From the NCBI GenBank assembly GCA_032433765.1, contig JAVIAB010000139.1, positions 48,710,240 through 48,774,239 on the forward strand: 64,000 nucleotides of DNA, in the 5' to 3' direction. The stretch is from Megaustenia siamemsis (lineage: Eukaryota; Mollusca; Gastropoda; Stylommatophora; Ariophantidae). This document shows positions 20,400-31,800 of the stretch, one piece after another. The first letter of the stretch is position 1. Each line of letters begins with the position of its first letter. The notes beneath the pieces were generated by a model, which did no database searches, was not told the DNA's origin, and saw nothing but the letters and a program-made list of their open reading frames with translations. The position numbers and the translations under genes were made by a program.

Positions 20400-21005
20400 T
20401 GTAGTTACCTTGATTTAAACAGAATGATAATACTTTTTCCTCTCTATTATGGAGTCGAGGGGCTAAACTGAGTAGTATATTGCAGTGACATCAGCAAATG
20501 TAATCAATGAGTCACTAAAGAGAAAAATAAATAAATAAAAAAAAGCAATCCTTGGCTGAGTCAGAACAGACGACACGGGTATATTGCTCTGTAAGTGATT
20601 AATTTCAAATAAATGTATCCGGGGAAAATCGTATAAATGTTTAATATTGCTGTATAATTAATTCAATAAACGTTATATTTTTGTCATTAAAGAATTAATC
20701 TAATGAATGCTAAATAACTTTCATTATAGAATTATTTTAATGATTTATAGTTTTTACTATAGAAATAAATCAATGACTGTTGTATAGCTTTAGGTATACT
20801 TTAGTTCAATGAATATTGTATAGTGTTCAGTAATCAATTTGGCTTACTTATAATAATGTTACAGATCTTTACGTGCAGAATGAGTTCAATATTTGAAGCG
20901 TTTGTTGAAATTATTATATTCTGTTAAACTATAATACATCTAATCTCATTTTGGAATTAGTTTAACGAAAGATTTGTGTTCGACATTTTATTATTAGTTC
21001 AATGT
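20400..21005. other. no gene recognised
   Basis: Very AT-rich. A weak recurring ttcaatgaatattgtatag-like theme is visible, but I cannot define a unit. Confidence 0.5.
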
Positions 21006-21016
21006 ATGTTATATAT

Positions 21017-22199
21017 CATGCGAAGAGTGCGAAACAAAATCAGTTCAGAAATTAGCGATGAACACTGTGGTTTTGTTTGAGATAAAGGAACAAGCAATGC
21101 CATTTATATCATAAGATCTTTAGTAGAAAGAGTCATAAAGGTGAAAACAGATCTATACCTATGTTTCATAGATTACACCAAGGCATTTTACAAAGTAAAT
21201 CACCAAGAAATAATCAAAATTTTAGAAAGCGTAAACGTAGACAGCAAAGGTCTAAGAATAATAAATAACATGTACTGGCAACAAACAGCGGCCATAAGAA
21301 CTGGAAACCAAATGGGAATGTTTCAACAAATAAAACAGGGTGTTAGACAAGGTTGTGTGCTGTTACCAGATTTGTTTAATATTTATAGTGAGATTATTTT
21401 AAGATCCATAAGGGACATGCATGGAATAATAATTGGAGGTCATAATATAAATAATCTAAGGTATGCTGATGATACAGTCTTAATCGCTAAGAGTGAAAAG
21501 AAATGTTGGACATTATAGTGAAAGAAAGCAAAAATAAAGGACTCAGCCTTAATAGCAAAAAGACAGAGGTAGTGGTAACAACAAAGAAAAAGACATCACC
21601 TCAGTTCAAAATAAAGACAAGTGGAACAATATTAAAACAGGTAAATGAATTTAAATATTTGGGAACTTTGTTAACCTTAGACGGAAGATGTACAAAAGAG
21701 GTGAGATGCAGAATGGCTCAGGCAAAAGCAGCTTTCCAAAAAATGAGGAAGATACTATGCAATCCATTTTTGATAATAGAAACAAGAAAAAGAGTTCTTA
21801 AATGTTACGTAGAGTCAGTCTTACAGACAAGAAAATCACTGGAGTCTGTAGAAATGTGGTTTTACAGAAGAATGTTGAGAGTACCATGGACAGCTAAGAA
21901 GAGAAATGAAGATGTTCTGAGAGAGGTCAAAGCAAAAAGAGAGCTAATTTCCAATATTAGGAAGAAACAATCATCATTTGTTGGCCATGTAATGAGAAGA
22001 GAACAACTGGAATATATTGTAACAACTGGGGAAATTGAGGGACGAAGAGATAGAGGGAAGCAAAGGGAAAAAATAACAGACAGCTTAAGAGAATGGCTTG
22101 GCAGAAGGTCAACAACAGAAATGATAAATAGCTGCCGAGATCGAAAGTTGTAGAGAGACATGATCACCTACGCCAGCAGGCCGGTACTTGATGATGATG
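21017..22199 (+). mobile_element. LINE family B, longest copy, with 11-bp TSD
   Basis: A 5'-truncated non-LTR retrotransposon bounded by atgttatatat at 21006-21016 and 22200-22210. The first frame (21,141-21,518, open upstream to a stop near 21,090) encodes the reverse-transcriptase palm: LCFIDYTKAF (motif A), GVRQGCVLLPDLFN (motif B) and RYADDTVLIA with the catalytic YADD (motif C). A one-base loss near 21,500 shifts to the second frame (21,503-22,153), which carries the thumb/post-RT region, EFKYLGTLLTLDGRC and FYRRMLRVPWTAKKRNEDVL. A 33-bp in-frame gap relative to the 16.4-kb copy removes YGCESWTIG. The 3' end is ggccggtacttgatgatgatg. No endonuclease domain is present because of the truncation. 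Confidence 0.9.
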
Positions 22200-22210
22200 A
22201 TGTTATATAT

Positions 22211-22423
22211 TTTCCAGTGTGGAAAGAGTTCATTGTGCATTACTTGTTTTTCGTTATAATCACTTCGGTCTCTAGCTCAAATCATTTTATTTTGTCTTAA
22301 TTAATCTTTGATGGTCTACCCTTTTACTTCTGGCTACATCGTTCAGAAACGTCGACTATATAAACACAAACGCAAGAGACGGGTGTCAAATATTTAAATT
22401 AGCGATCGCACGATTCAACGAAC
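22211..22423. other. no gene recognised
   Basis: Short unique segment between LINE-B and the S4 insertion. Confidence 0.5.
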
Positions 22424-22435
22424 ACAAAAGACATT

Positions 22436-22584
22436 GCTTGCGTTCGTCCGATGACTAAAGGAATTCACCTCTTCATCATCCTCCATTAAAAGAACCTTAA
22501 GTGGGCGTGTCTGCGTTGTGTTGTGGTTTGCAGTATAACTGTGATACTTGCGCCTTTCGGCCCAACATATCCGACTTCAACACG
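22436..22584 (-). mobile_element. short element S4, with 12-bp TSD
   Basis: A 149-bp insertion flanked by the perfect repeat acaaaagacatt at 22424-22435 and 22585-22596. On the minus strand it begins cgtgttgaagtcggatatg and ends cgaacgcaagc, like the copy at 1377-1555 but lacking about 30 bp of its interior near the tail. Confidence 0.8.
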
Positions 22585-22754
22585 ACAAAAGACATTAAAG
22601 AACATCGTGATTGGACCTGGATTGAACCTTTGTATTGACACAACTTCCTGCAAACAGGCATGCGTGTTAAGTTAACAAACAATTCATTTTGGACTTACAA
22701 TAAACATGAAACACTCAAAATATACACGTGGATATCCTTGTAGATGACAAGAGC

Positions 22755-23345
22755 CTAGAAACAGCTCAATGATATAGCTATGTTGGACAACAAATGATGG
22801 AAATTGTAAGACAGAGATAAAGAAAAGAATAGGAATCACTAAAAGCAGCTACAACAACATGAAAAGTATAACCATATTAAAGCAGATTACATCAGAACTA
22901 CAACTAGGAATTATAAAATGTTCTATCTGCTGAACATTTCTGTATGGTGCGGAAACATGGACATTAAAAAAAGAAAACAGAGAAGCAAAATACAATCTTT
23001 GAAATGTGGATTTATAGAAAAATGGAGAGAATTGTGTGGAAGGAAAAGAAGACAAACAATGCAGTTCTGAATCAGCTGAAAAGGACAAAAAGAACTACTT
23101 AACACAATTTGGAAAAGATAAACAAAATTGTGGGGATATGTAAAGAGACAGACTACTAAAAGTCATCTTGGAAGGGAAGTTACAAGGTAAGCAAGGCAGA
23201 GGTAGGCCAAGACTAAATTGAACTTATAACATCAAAAAATGGACGGGCAAAACTATGACAACATATATAATCAAGACAAGAGACAGTAAAATGTCGCTCT
23301 ATTGTAGCCAACCCTAGATGTGTATACGGCACCCATTGAATGACA
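22755..23345 (+). mobile_element. LINE family C relic
   Basis: Nucleotide similarity to the LINE-C copies at 5.7 and 53.5 kb runs along the plus strand: tatggtgcggaaacatggac (the YGAETW segment), gaaatgtggatttatagaaa, then ggcagaggtaggccaagac and a decayed 3' end near 23,320. Frames are broken many times. No TSD was found. Confidence 0.65.
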
Positions 23346-23383
23346 TGAAGACATCAAATGTACAACAGTGGTGGGGTGCTGAC

Positions 23384-24188
23384 CAGTGGCGTATTCTCTA
23401 TGATACCGCAGCTACCGCCGGAAGCCTGAACATATTAACGAAATACAAAAGGAAATGATAATTTATTATATATTTTTTAATAATTATATTACAGATTTTC
23501 GAATATATTGTATTACACATTTCGAAGGCCAACATGATTTATTTGCTTTTAATTGCGTTTATTAAAGCAAGGTTTTCATCTGGCCACTATAACGTTTGTG
23601 AATGTTATAACTATTCTACATTGAAACCTCTAGGAGCCAGGGGTACATTTTTCCTCTATCCGGACCAAGTATTACCGACCTTGACATTCAAAAATGGGAA
23701 TCAAAATTTATTTAGGGGGTGTTGCCGCTAGATGAATGCGGTTTAATGGGTTATTTTTAGCTTTAGCCAATCAGAATCGTCACAAAGTGAAAGTGAAACT
23801 ATGTCTAATTACCGGAACTTCCTTAGCTTTTTATAACTACGTTATGCGCATCAGCATCTTTAGAAATAACTTTTTATGTTCTCAAGAGAATCAAATCTTA
23901 TTGTCGCTCAACTCAGACACAAGAATGCTTATCTGGTTTGGCATTAATGTCCATTAAGAAATCATTCCCTCAGAAACTTAGAAACCAACCCAACAGTACT
24001 TTCAATGACAAAGTCATCAAGACATTTTCGTCCCAAACAAGACGGATATAATTAACATAAATAAGTAATATAAAATGTAGTGAAGTCATTAGAAAATATT
24101 ACTTTATTTTAGCCTACTGAATATAATGTATGTTTTTAATTTATTATGTCAGCGGTAGCCCAGACCTCAAAACCAGTATACGCCACTG
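23384..24188. mobile_element. non-autonomous hAT-like DNA element
   Basis: The ends form an imperfect inverted repeat starting cagtggcgtat on the left and ending atacgccactg on the right, with a second matched block (gctaccgccgg / gtcagcggtagc) just inside. The 8-bp flanks are gtgctgac (23,376-23,383) and atgttgac (24,189-24,196), identical at six of eight positions, with both differences being transitions. An 8-bp TSD and CAGTGGCG-type ends are typical of hAT transposons. The 805-bp interior has no transposase. Confidence 0.7.
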
Positions 24189-24196
24189 ATGTTGAC

Positions 24197-24660
24197 TCAG
24201 AAAGAGGTTGTATTTCGAAGAATGAGAAATGTGTTAGGGAACCAATTTGTTCAATGGAAATAATAACAACAACAAAAAAAAGTCCGTCAGCCTAAATGGA
24301 GCCTGCATTGACATATGGATATTAATCCTGAGTTGGAAACATCATCATCATCAACAAGCTGCATGTCGCTGTTGGAACTATGTTCCTATGGTAGCTTCTT
24401 TGACGTTTTATTTGTCCTGCACGAGATGGCCATTGTAGTCATACCTAGCTCATCAGTGATACCTTCCACCTTATTCTAAATAGCTATTTCTTTGTTTTAT
24501 TAGCGGGTACTCCCTCCCTAAATATATTCTCAATGCCAATAAGTTGTTTTATAAGACTATAACATTTTGTTCTCCTACTTTTTATTGTGCTCTATTAACC
24601 AGTTCATTTTTTTTATATTTTAATGTTAAGTTCTTGCAAAATTGAAACGTCTGTTCTTTT
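24197..24660. other. no gene recognised
   Basis: Contains a short (ATC)n at about 24,340-24,353, which may mark an old LINE tail. The rest is unrecognised. Confidence 0.4.
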
Positions 24661-24664
24661 CTCA

Positions 24665-24850
24665 ATCCATGGTACTGTGAGTACTCTACACAGAAAATTG
24701 ATAAAGGCCACATTTATGTGGTTTTACAAAGGAATGTCGAGAATACAGTGAACAGCTAAAACAAAAGTAACAAGGACGTTCTAAAAACGGCCACTACAAA
24801 AAGGCAGCCGTTTTCTTTTATCAAGAAGAAACAATTAATTTACTTCTCTA
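24665..24850 (+). mobile_element. LINE family B relic split by a satellite array
   Basis: Degraded LINE-B coding: tgtggttttacaaaggaatg followed by acagctaaaacaaaagtaac corresponds to the FYRRMLRVPWTAKKRN segment. Its likely 3' end reappears at 26,217-26,256, beyond the satellite array. Confidence 0.55.
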
Positions 24851-24906
24851 ATTTGTTTGCCACTCATTAACTTGTTCACTGTCTATCAAATAAAACGACA
24901 CCCCCT

Positions 24907-26217
24907 ACCGCCATCTTGAAGCGTAGCGTTTAGCCAGGTTGTTAGTATATAACTTTGTCACCCACCCCGCCCATCTTGAAGCGTAGCGTTTAGCCAGGTT
25001 GTTAGTATATCTCTTTGTCACCCACCCCGCCCATCTTGAAGCGTAGCGTTTAGCCAGATTGTTAGTATATCTCTTTGTCACTCTCCCATCCCATCTTGAA
25101 GCGTAGCGTTTAGCCAAATTGTTAGTATATATCTTTGTCACTCTCCCAGCCCATCTTGAAGTGTAGCGTTTAGCAAAATTGTTAGTATATATCTTTGTCA
25201 CTCTCCCAGCCCATTTTGAAGCGTAGCGTTTAGCCAGGTTGTATATATCTTTGTCGCTCTTCCTCCTCCCACATCTTGAAGCGTAGCGTTTAGCCAGGTT
25301 GTATATATCTTTGTCAATCTCCCCCCCTCCCCCATCTTGAAGCGTAGCGTTTAGCCAGGTTGTATATATCTTTGTCACTCTCCCCCCTCCCCATCTTGAA
25401 GCGTAGCGTTTAGCCAGGTTGTATATATCTTTGTCACTCTCCCCCCTCCCCCATCTTGAAGCGTAGCGTTTAGCCAGGTAGTATATATCTTTGTCACTCT
25501 CCCCCCCCCTCCCTCCCCATCTTGAAGTGCAGCGTGTAGCCAGGTTGTATATAGCTTTGTCATTCTCCCCCCTCCCCCATCTTGAAGCGTAGCGTTTAGC
25601 CAGGTTATATATATCATTGTCACCCTCCGCCACCCCCATCTTGAAGCGTAGCGTTTAGCCAGGTTATATATATCTTTGTCACCCTCCCCCTCCCCCATCT
25701 TGAAGCGTAGCGTTTAGCCAGGTTATATATATCTTTGTCACCCTCCCCCTCCCCATCTTGAAGCGTAGCGTTTTAACCAGGTTATATATATATCTTTGTC
25801 ACCCTCCGCCTCCCCCATCTTGAAGCGTAGCGTTTAGCCAGGTTATATATATCTTTGTCACCCTCCCTCCCCCATCTTGAAGCGTAGCGTTTAACCAGGT
25901 TATATATATATCTTTGTCACCCTCCGCCTCCCCCATCTTGAAGCGTAGCTTTTAGCCAGGTTATATATATCTTGTCACCCTCCCCTCCCACATCTTGAAG
26001 CGTAGCGTTTAACCAGGTTATATATATCTTTGTCACCCTCCCCCTCCCCCATCTTGAAGCGTAGCGTTTAACCAGGTTATATATATCTTTGTCACCCTCC
26101 GCCTCCCCCATCTTGAAGCGTAGCGTTTAACCAGGTTATATATATCTTTGTCACCCTCCGCCTCCCCCATCTTGAAGCGTAGCGTTTAACCAGGTTATAT
26201 ATATCTTTGTCACCCTC
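24907..26217 (-). repeat. ~60-bp satellite array, orientation 1, about 22 units
   Basis: Unit ccatcttgaagcgtagcgtt / tagccaggttgttagtat / atctttgtcaccc with C-rich spacers of variable length. Towards the right the gttgttag block is shortened. Long open frames on the minus strand (up to 244 codons, AKRYASRW repeats) are a by-product of the unit. The same satellite occurs inverted at 27.7-29.5 kb. Confidence 0.95.
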
Positions 26218-26256
26218 CTACGCCAGCAGACAGTGTACTTGAAGATGATGATGACA
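26217..26256 (+). mobile_element. LINE family B 3' terminus
   Basis: cctacgccagcagacagtgt followed by acttgaagatgatgatg is the conserved LINE-B end. It begins exactly where the satellite stops. Confidence 0.65.
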
Positions 26257-26259
26257 AAC

Positions 26260-26585
26260 AATGAAAAGGTAAAGTTAACCTTCATGAGAATGTTTCTTGC
26301 AAAGAAAGCTTTTGGTTATTTTTCGGGTTAATTGTTTTACACACAATGACCAAACCATCAGTAGCGTGGATGCACTCTGCTGAAATAACTAGTACCCGGC
26401 TCAATAAGCCGGAGGAGGTAAATAGTATAGATACAAGAGGATTTCTAGAGAAATTCTAGACTTTTCAAGTCCGACGATCTTTGTTATCTATTGTCAGTCT
26501 TTGCAAATGACCAGCATTGGAGTTTTGTTTCAATAACAATCGATGTCATACGTCATTTTTTGCTTTACTGCACCCCAGCATGACG
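26260..26585. other. no gene recognised
   Basis: Unique AT-rich sequence between the LINE-B end and the SINE. Confidence 0.5.
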
Positions 26586-26602
26586 TAAAGGCAGGCCATA
26601 TA

Positions 26603-26864
26603 AAAAGTAAAAAATGTTAAGAGCCCCCGTCACGCCAAGTGGCGTATAGGGAATATGGTGATAGTGATCATACGTTTTACAGACCTTCGGCACATGATTT
26701 TTGGGTTAATGTGGTCGGTATTACGCCCGTGCCGCTTTACTTTCCATAAAAATCCGGTACTCATTTAAGGCTGGGTGAAGCCGGAAGGCGTCGGTTGGGA
26801 TGGAATCCTACCTCTTGTCCTTTGTAGTCCAGTTCACTAACCACTGAGCTATCGCGACTCCCAT
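26603..26864 (-). mobile_element. tRNA-derived SINE, type 1, with 15-bp TSD
   Basis: Flanked by the perfect repeat aaggcaggccatata at 26588-26602 and 26865-26879. The head on the minus strand is gcgatagctcagtggttagt; the tail, read on the plus strand, is aaaaagtaaaaaatgttaag. Confidence 0.9.
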
Positions 26865-26879
26865 AAGGCAGGCCATATA

Positions 26880-27395
26880 CCTAATAATAATATAATATTT
26901 TTTAAATAAAAAAAACAGCATGGGGATCAACATCGTAATTGAAACCCGATAAGTGTAAATCTAATCTATAAATAGAAAACACTTTTCCCTCTCACTTCGC
27001 GCGCCAAAACGCGCAATAAAGTGAAGTTTTTTGGTTTTTTTTTTTAAGTGTGGGCGGTAAATTGCTCAGTTAGGCTCCGACTTCACAGCCCAAAAATCAC
27101 CGATTCGTAAAAAATGTACATGATCACACACTAACACAGCTTTAAGTCATGAACTATTTTATTGGTTCGATCTAGCGGCGAGGCGTGGGAGTGTGGGAGT
27201 TTTGAAAAGCGGCTGTCCTAAAGTGAAGAATTTATAAAGAAAATGAAAGTGGTAATAAATTAATTAATTTACAGGTTAGATAGCGCCATAGTTGCCATCT
27301 CCGGGTGCTGGTAACCAACTAAAAGCCACTGATTTGATCAGATCTATCTAATCTGTAACTGTGAAGTACTAAATGTTTTTATCAACCCAAAAAAA
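26880..27395. other. no gene recognised
   Basis: AT-rich with short A and T runs. Contains no supported feature. Confidence 0.5.
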
Positions 27396-27399
27396 AAAA

Positions 27400-27705
27400 A
27401 AAAAAAAATTTATGTAATGGACGGAAAGAGATCAAAAGGCACACCAGTGCTGAGATATAAGGATATTTGCAGGGCTTCCTTGAGTGAATTCTCTATCAGT
27501 GAAAGAAACTGGGAAAATATGACTGCGGATCGTGGCACACGGAGAACACATTTAAAACGGCACAGCAACTTTCTATGCAATGCTGATATCAAACTTAGAA
27601 GACAAAAGGCGTAAGAGGCGAGGCCAGGCACCATGAATACATCTTGTTCCTTCTGTGGCCGGATCTATCCAATATTCGCAGATTCAGAGATGAGAGAATC
27701 TTAAC
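27400..27705 (+). mobile_element. LINE C-terminal relic with zinc finger (family G)
   Basis: The open frame 27,417-27,614 reads GKRSKGTPVLRYKDICRASL and then NWENMTADRGTRRTHL. After one stop the frame continues with CSFCGRIYPIFADSEM. This is the usual LINE C-terminus: a GKR.RG.P..RYKD segment, a W...A.DR..WR-like helix and a CxxCGR zinc finger, of which the histidine half is lost. It sits immediately before the second satellite array. Confidence 0.7.
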
Positions 27706-29540
27706 AACCTAGCTTGGGGGGGGGGGGGGGTGCCAGAGATATATAAACTAACAACCTAGCTAAACACTATACTTCAAGATTGGGGGGGGAGGGGGATGCC
27801 AAAGATATATACAACCTAGCTAAACACTATACTTCAAGATTGAGGGGGTGGGGGGGTGTGCCAGAGATATATACTAACATCCTAGCTAAACCCTATACTT
27901 CAAGATTGGGGTGGGGGGGGGGGGGTGTGCCAGAGATATATACTAACAACCTAGCTAAACACTATACTTCAAGATTATGGGGGGGGGGGATGCCAAAGAT
28001 ATATACTAACAACCTAGCTAAACACTATACTTCAAGATTGAGGGGGGGGGGGGGGTGTGCCAGAGATATGTATACTAACAACCTAGCTAAACACTATACT
28101 TCAAGATGGGGGGGGGGGGTGTGGGGGTGTGCCAGAGATATGTATACTAACAACCTAGCTAATCACTATACTTCAAGATTGGGGGGGGGGGTGTGCCAGA
28201 GATATGTATACTAACAACCCAGCTAAACACTATACTTCAAGATTGGGGGAGGGGGGGATGCCAAAGATATATACTAACAACCTAGCTAAACACTATACTT
28301 CAAGATTGGGGGGGGGGATGCCAAAGATATATACTAAGAACCTAGCTAAACACAATACTTCAAGATTGGGGGGGGGGGGATGCCAAAGATATATACTAAT
28401 AACCTAGCTAAACACTATACTTCAAGATTGGGGGGGGGTGTGCCAAAGATATATACTAACAACCTAGCTAAACACTATACTTCAAGATTGGGGGGGGGGG
28501 GTGCCAAAGATATATACTAACAACCTAGCTAAACACTATACTTCAAGATTGGGGTGGGGGTGCCACAGATATATACTAACAACCTAGCTAAACACAATAC
28601 TTCAAGATTGGTGGGGGGGGGGTGGCAAAGATATATACTAACAACCTAGCTAAACTCTATACTTCAAGATTGGGGGGGTGCCACAGATATATACTAACAA
28701 GATTGGGGGGGGGGGTGCCACAGATATATACTAACAACCTAGCTAAACACTATACTTCAAGATTGGGGTGGGGGTGCCACAGATATATACTAACAACCTA
28801 GCTAAAGACAATACTTCAAGATGGGGGGGGGGGGTGCCAAAGATATATACTAACAACCTAGCTAAACACTATACTTCAAGATTGGGGGGGGGGGTGCCAA
28901 AGATATATACTAACAACCTAGCTAAACACTATACTTCAAGATTGGGGTGGGGGTGCCACAGATATATACTAACAACCTAGCTAAAGACAATACTTCAAGA
29001 TTGGGGGGGGGTGCCATAGATATATACTAACAACCTAGCTAAACACTATACTTCAAGATTGGGGGGGGGTGCCAAAGATATATACTAACAACCTAGCTAA
29101 ATACTATACTTCAAGATTGGGGTGGGGGGGCCACAGATATATATAACAACCTAGCTAAAGACAATACTTCAAGATTGGGGGGGGGGGGCAAAGATATATA
29201 CTAACAACCTAGCTAAACACTATACTTCAAGATTGGGGGGTGGGGGATGTCACAGACAAATACTAACAACCTTGCTAAACACTATACTTCAAGATTTTTT
29301 TTTTGGGGGGGGGCAAAGATATATACATGTACTAACAACCTAGCTAAACACTATACTTCAAGATTGGGGGGTGGGGGATGTCACAGACAAATACTAACAA
29401 CCTTGCTAAACACTATACTTCAAGATTTGGGGGTGGGGGGGCAAAGATATATACTAACAACCTAGCTAAACACAATACTTCAAGATTGAAAGGGGGGGGG
29501 GGTGCCAAAGATATATACTGTCAACCTAGCTAAACACTAC
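27706..29540 (+). repeat. ~58-bp satellite array, orientation 2, about 31 units
   Basis: Unit tgccaaagatatatactaac / aacctagctaaacactat / acttcaagattg followed by a run of 7-16 G. It is the reverse complement of the 24.9-26.2 kb satellite, with TA/TG/CA replacing the CG dinucleotides of that array. Frames of the form NNLAKHYTSRLGG stay open by chance. Confidence 0.95.
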
Positions 29541-29792
29541 GCTATATAAGACAGTAATATTTTTTACCAAAACTACTGAATTATCAAGATTGCTCGCTAT
29601 CAAACGTCTGTTAAGACGCAAAAGACCACACTAAATAAAACATATAAAGTAATATGAATGAAACTACAGCAGAAATAGTTGCACAACGTGAAAGTATTGT
29701 GGTAGGATATTATTTGGACATACCATAGGGTGTCTCACTTGATACGAACAGGGTGGTTCTTTAATGGTTTTACCACTAAACCACTCTCTCAT

Positions 29793-31018
29793 GCAGAGTA
29801 AACCAACATATTTATCAACTATTATGTGTGAACTCACACGTGCTGTACTGTACACTAACACTCTCTCATGCAGAGTAAACCAACATATTTATCAACTATT
29901 CTGTGTGAACTCACACGTGCTGTACTGTACACCAACACTCTCTCATGCAGAGTAAACCAACATATTTATCAACTATTATGTGTGAACTCACACGTGCTGT
30001 ACTGTACACTAACACTCTCTCATGCAGAGTAAACCAACATATTTATCAACTATTCTGTGTGAACTCACACGTGCTGTACTGTACACTAACACTCTCTCAT
30101 GCAGAGTAAACCAACATATTTATCAACTATTCTGTGTGAACTCACACGTGCTGTACTGTACACTAACACTCTTTCATGCAGAGTAAACCAACATATTTAT
30201 CAACTATTCTGTGTGAACTCACACGTGCTGTACTGTACACCAACACTCTCTCATGCAGAGTAAACCAACATATTTATCAACTATTCTGTGTGAACTCACA
30301 CGTGCTGTACTGTACACCAACACTCTCTCATCTAGAGTAAACCAACATATTTATCAACTATTCTATGTGAACTCACACGTGCTGTACTGTACACTAACAC
30401 TCTCTCATCTAGAGTAAACCAACATATTTATCAACTATTCTGTGTGAACTCACACGTGCTGTACTGTACACTAACACTCTCTCATGCAGAGTAAACCAAC
30501 ATATTTATCAACTATTCTGTGTGAACTCACACGTGCTGTACTGTACACCAACACTCTCTCATGCAGAGTAAACCAACATATTTATCAAATATTCTGTGTA
30601 AACTCACACGTGCTGTACTGTACACTAACACTCTCTCATCTAGAGTAAACCAACATATTTATCAACTATTCTGTGTGAACTCACACGTGCTGTACTGTAC
30701 ACTAACACTCTCTCATGCAGAGTAAACCAACATATTTATCAACTATTCTGTGTGAACTCACACGTGCTGTACTGTACACCAACACTCTCTCATGCAGAGT
30801 AAACCAACATTTTTATCAACTATTCTGTGTGAACTCACATGTGCTGTACTGTACACTAACACTCTCTCATGCAGAGTAAACCAACATATTTATCAACTAT
30901 TCTGTGTGAACTCACACGTGCTGTACTGTACACTAACACTCTCTCATGCAGAGTAAACCAACATATTTATCAACTATTCTGTGTGAACTCACACGTGCTG
31001 TACTGTACACTAACACTC
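29793..31018. repeat. 77-bp satellite array, about 16 units
   Basis: Unit cactctctcatgcagagtaa / accaacatatttatcaacta / ttctgtgtgaactcacac / gtgctgtactgtacactaa. Units are almost identical, with a recurrent gcag/ctag variant. Each unit contains the near-palindrome gtgtgaactcacac. Confidence 0.97.
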
Positions 31019-31019
31019 G

Positions 31020-31625
31020 CGCAACTAACTGTGTGTTATATGTTCGGTTGCAGTCAAGAACGATGTCCTAACATCATCAAGCGCTATACATTTTTTGTTC
31101 TCAATATGACGATCATCATTTCGGGAGGACGTGAACTTCCGGTATATGGTGGATATGCGGCAGGAGCCATTGAAGGCTATGTCTGAAAAGTGTTCCTTGT
31201 TGCAGTTTCCTCATATTCCAAGTCCGGCTTGTTGCAGGAGATACTGAGTTAAGTGCTCTGTGCAAACCGTGAGCTGTGTGTCTCATCCGTTTTGATCATG
31301 TTTCGATATTCCAATTGTTTACGATGCAGAGAGGCGCGTTAGGCAGGCGTGTCACAACGATTAGACGCCATACACGCACTAAAGGCGCATTCCTTTTCAT
31401 CTTTCGCACAATGAACTATCCCTTTTCAAATTTGGTCGCAGTTTCTTCATAATGTAGAATTATCAAGGAAATGGTGGTTTTGGTAACGAGTAAGGCAAAT
31501 ACCCGGAATTAAAGTTGTAATGTTTGATGAATGGCTCGATGCTTTACAAGAGAAGTAACTGTTTCAATAAATTATTTCATAGGCAAAGCCAGGTCCACTC
31601 CATGAGTTAGTTACTTCCTGAGTGA
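31020..31625. other. no gene recognised
   Basis: Unique sequence. A 105-codon plus frame running out of the array has no motif after the repeat part. Confidence 0.5.
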
Positions 31626-31627
31626 GT

Positions 31628-31800
31628 AAAATCCTAGGTTAGGTCGTGACTCCCGAGGGGGTTCCCTCATGTTTTGAGGGGTGGGAAAGATGATATAATC
31701 ATTTTTATAGAAAAATGGGTATTACTATTGGCCATGTCTAGTGTTTTCAACGAATCTAAAACAAATCAACTCCATGTTGGGAGCAAAATGGAACAGTATT
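31628..31800. repeat. dispersed repeat S5, copy 1
   Basis: Matches 35,815-35,965 through taggttaggtcgtgac, a ttccc block, gggtggaaa-like sequence, and then acaaatcaa. It may be a SINE body without a recognisable head. Confidence 0.5.

Noticed and set aside
24905..25639. 244-codon minus-strand frame with AKRYASRW repeats
   Set aside because: It follows the satellite unit, changes frame where spacers vary, and its counterpart in the inverted array differs mainly at CpG sites with amino-acid changes, so there is no sign of protein-level selection.
29793..31018. CRISPR-like array with palindromic repeats
   Set aside because: Contiguous 77-bp units; the whole unit is repeated, without variable spacers.
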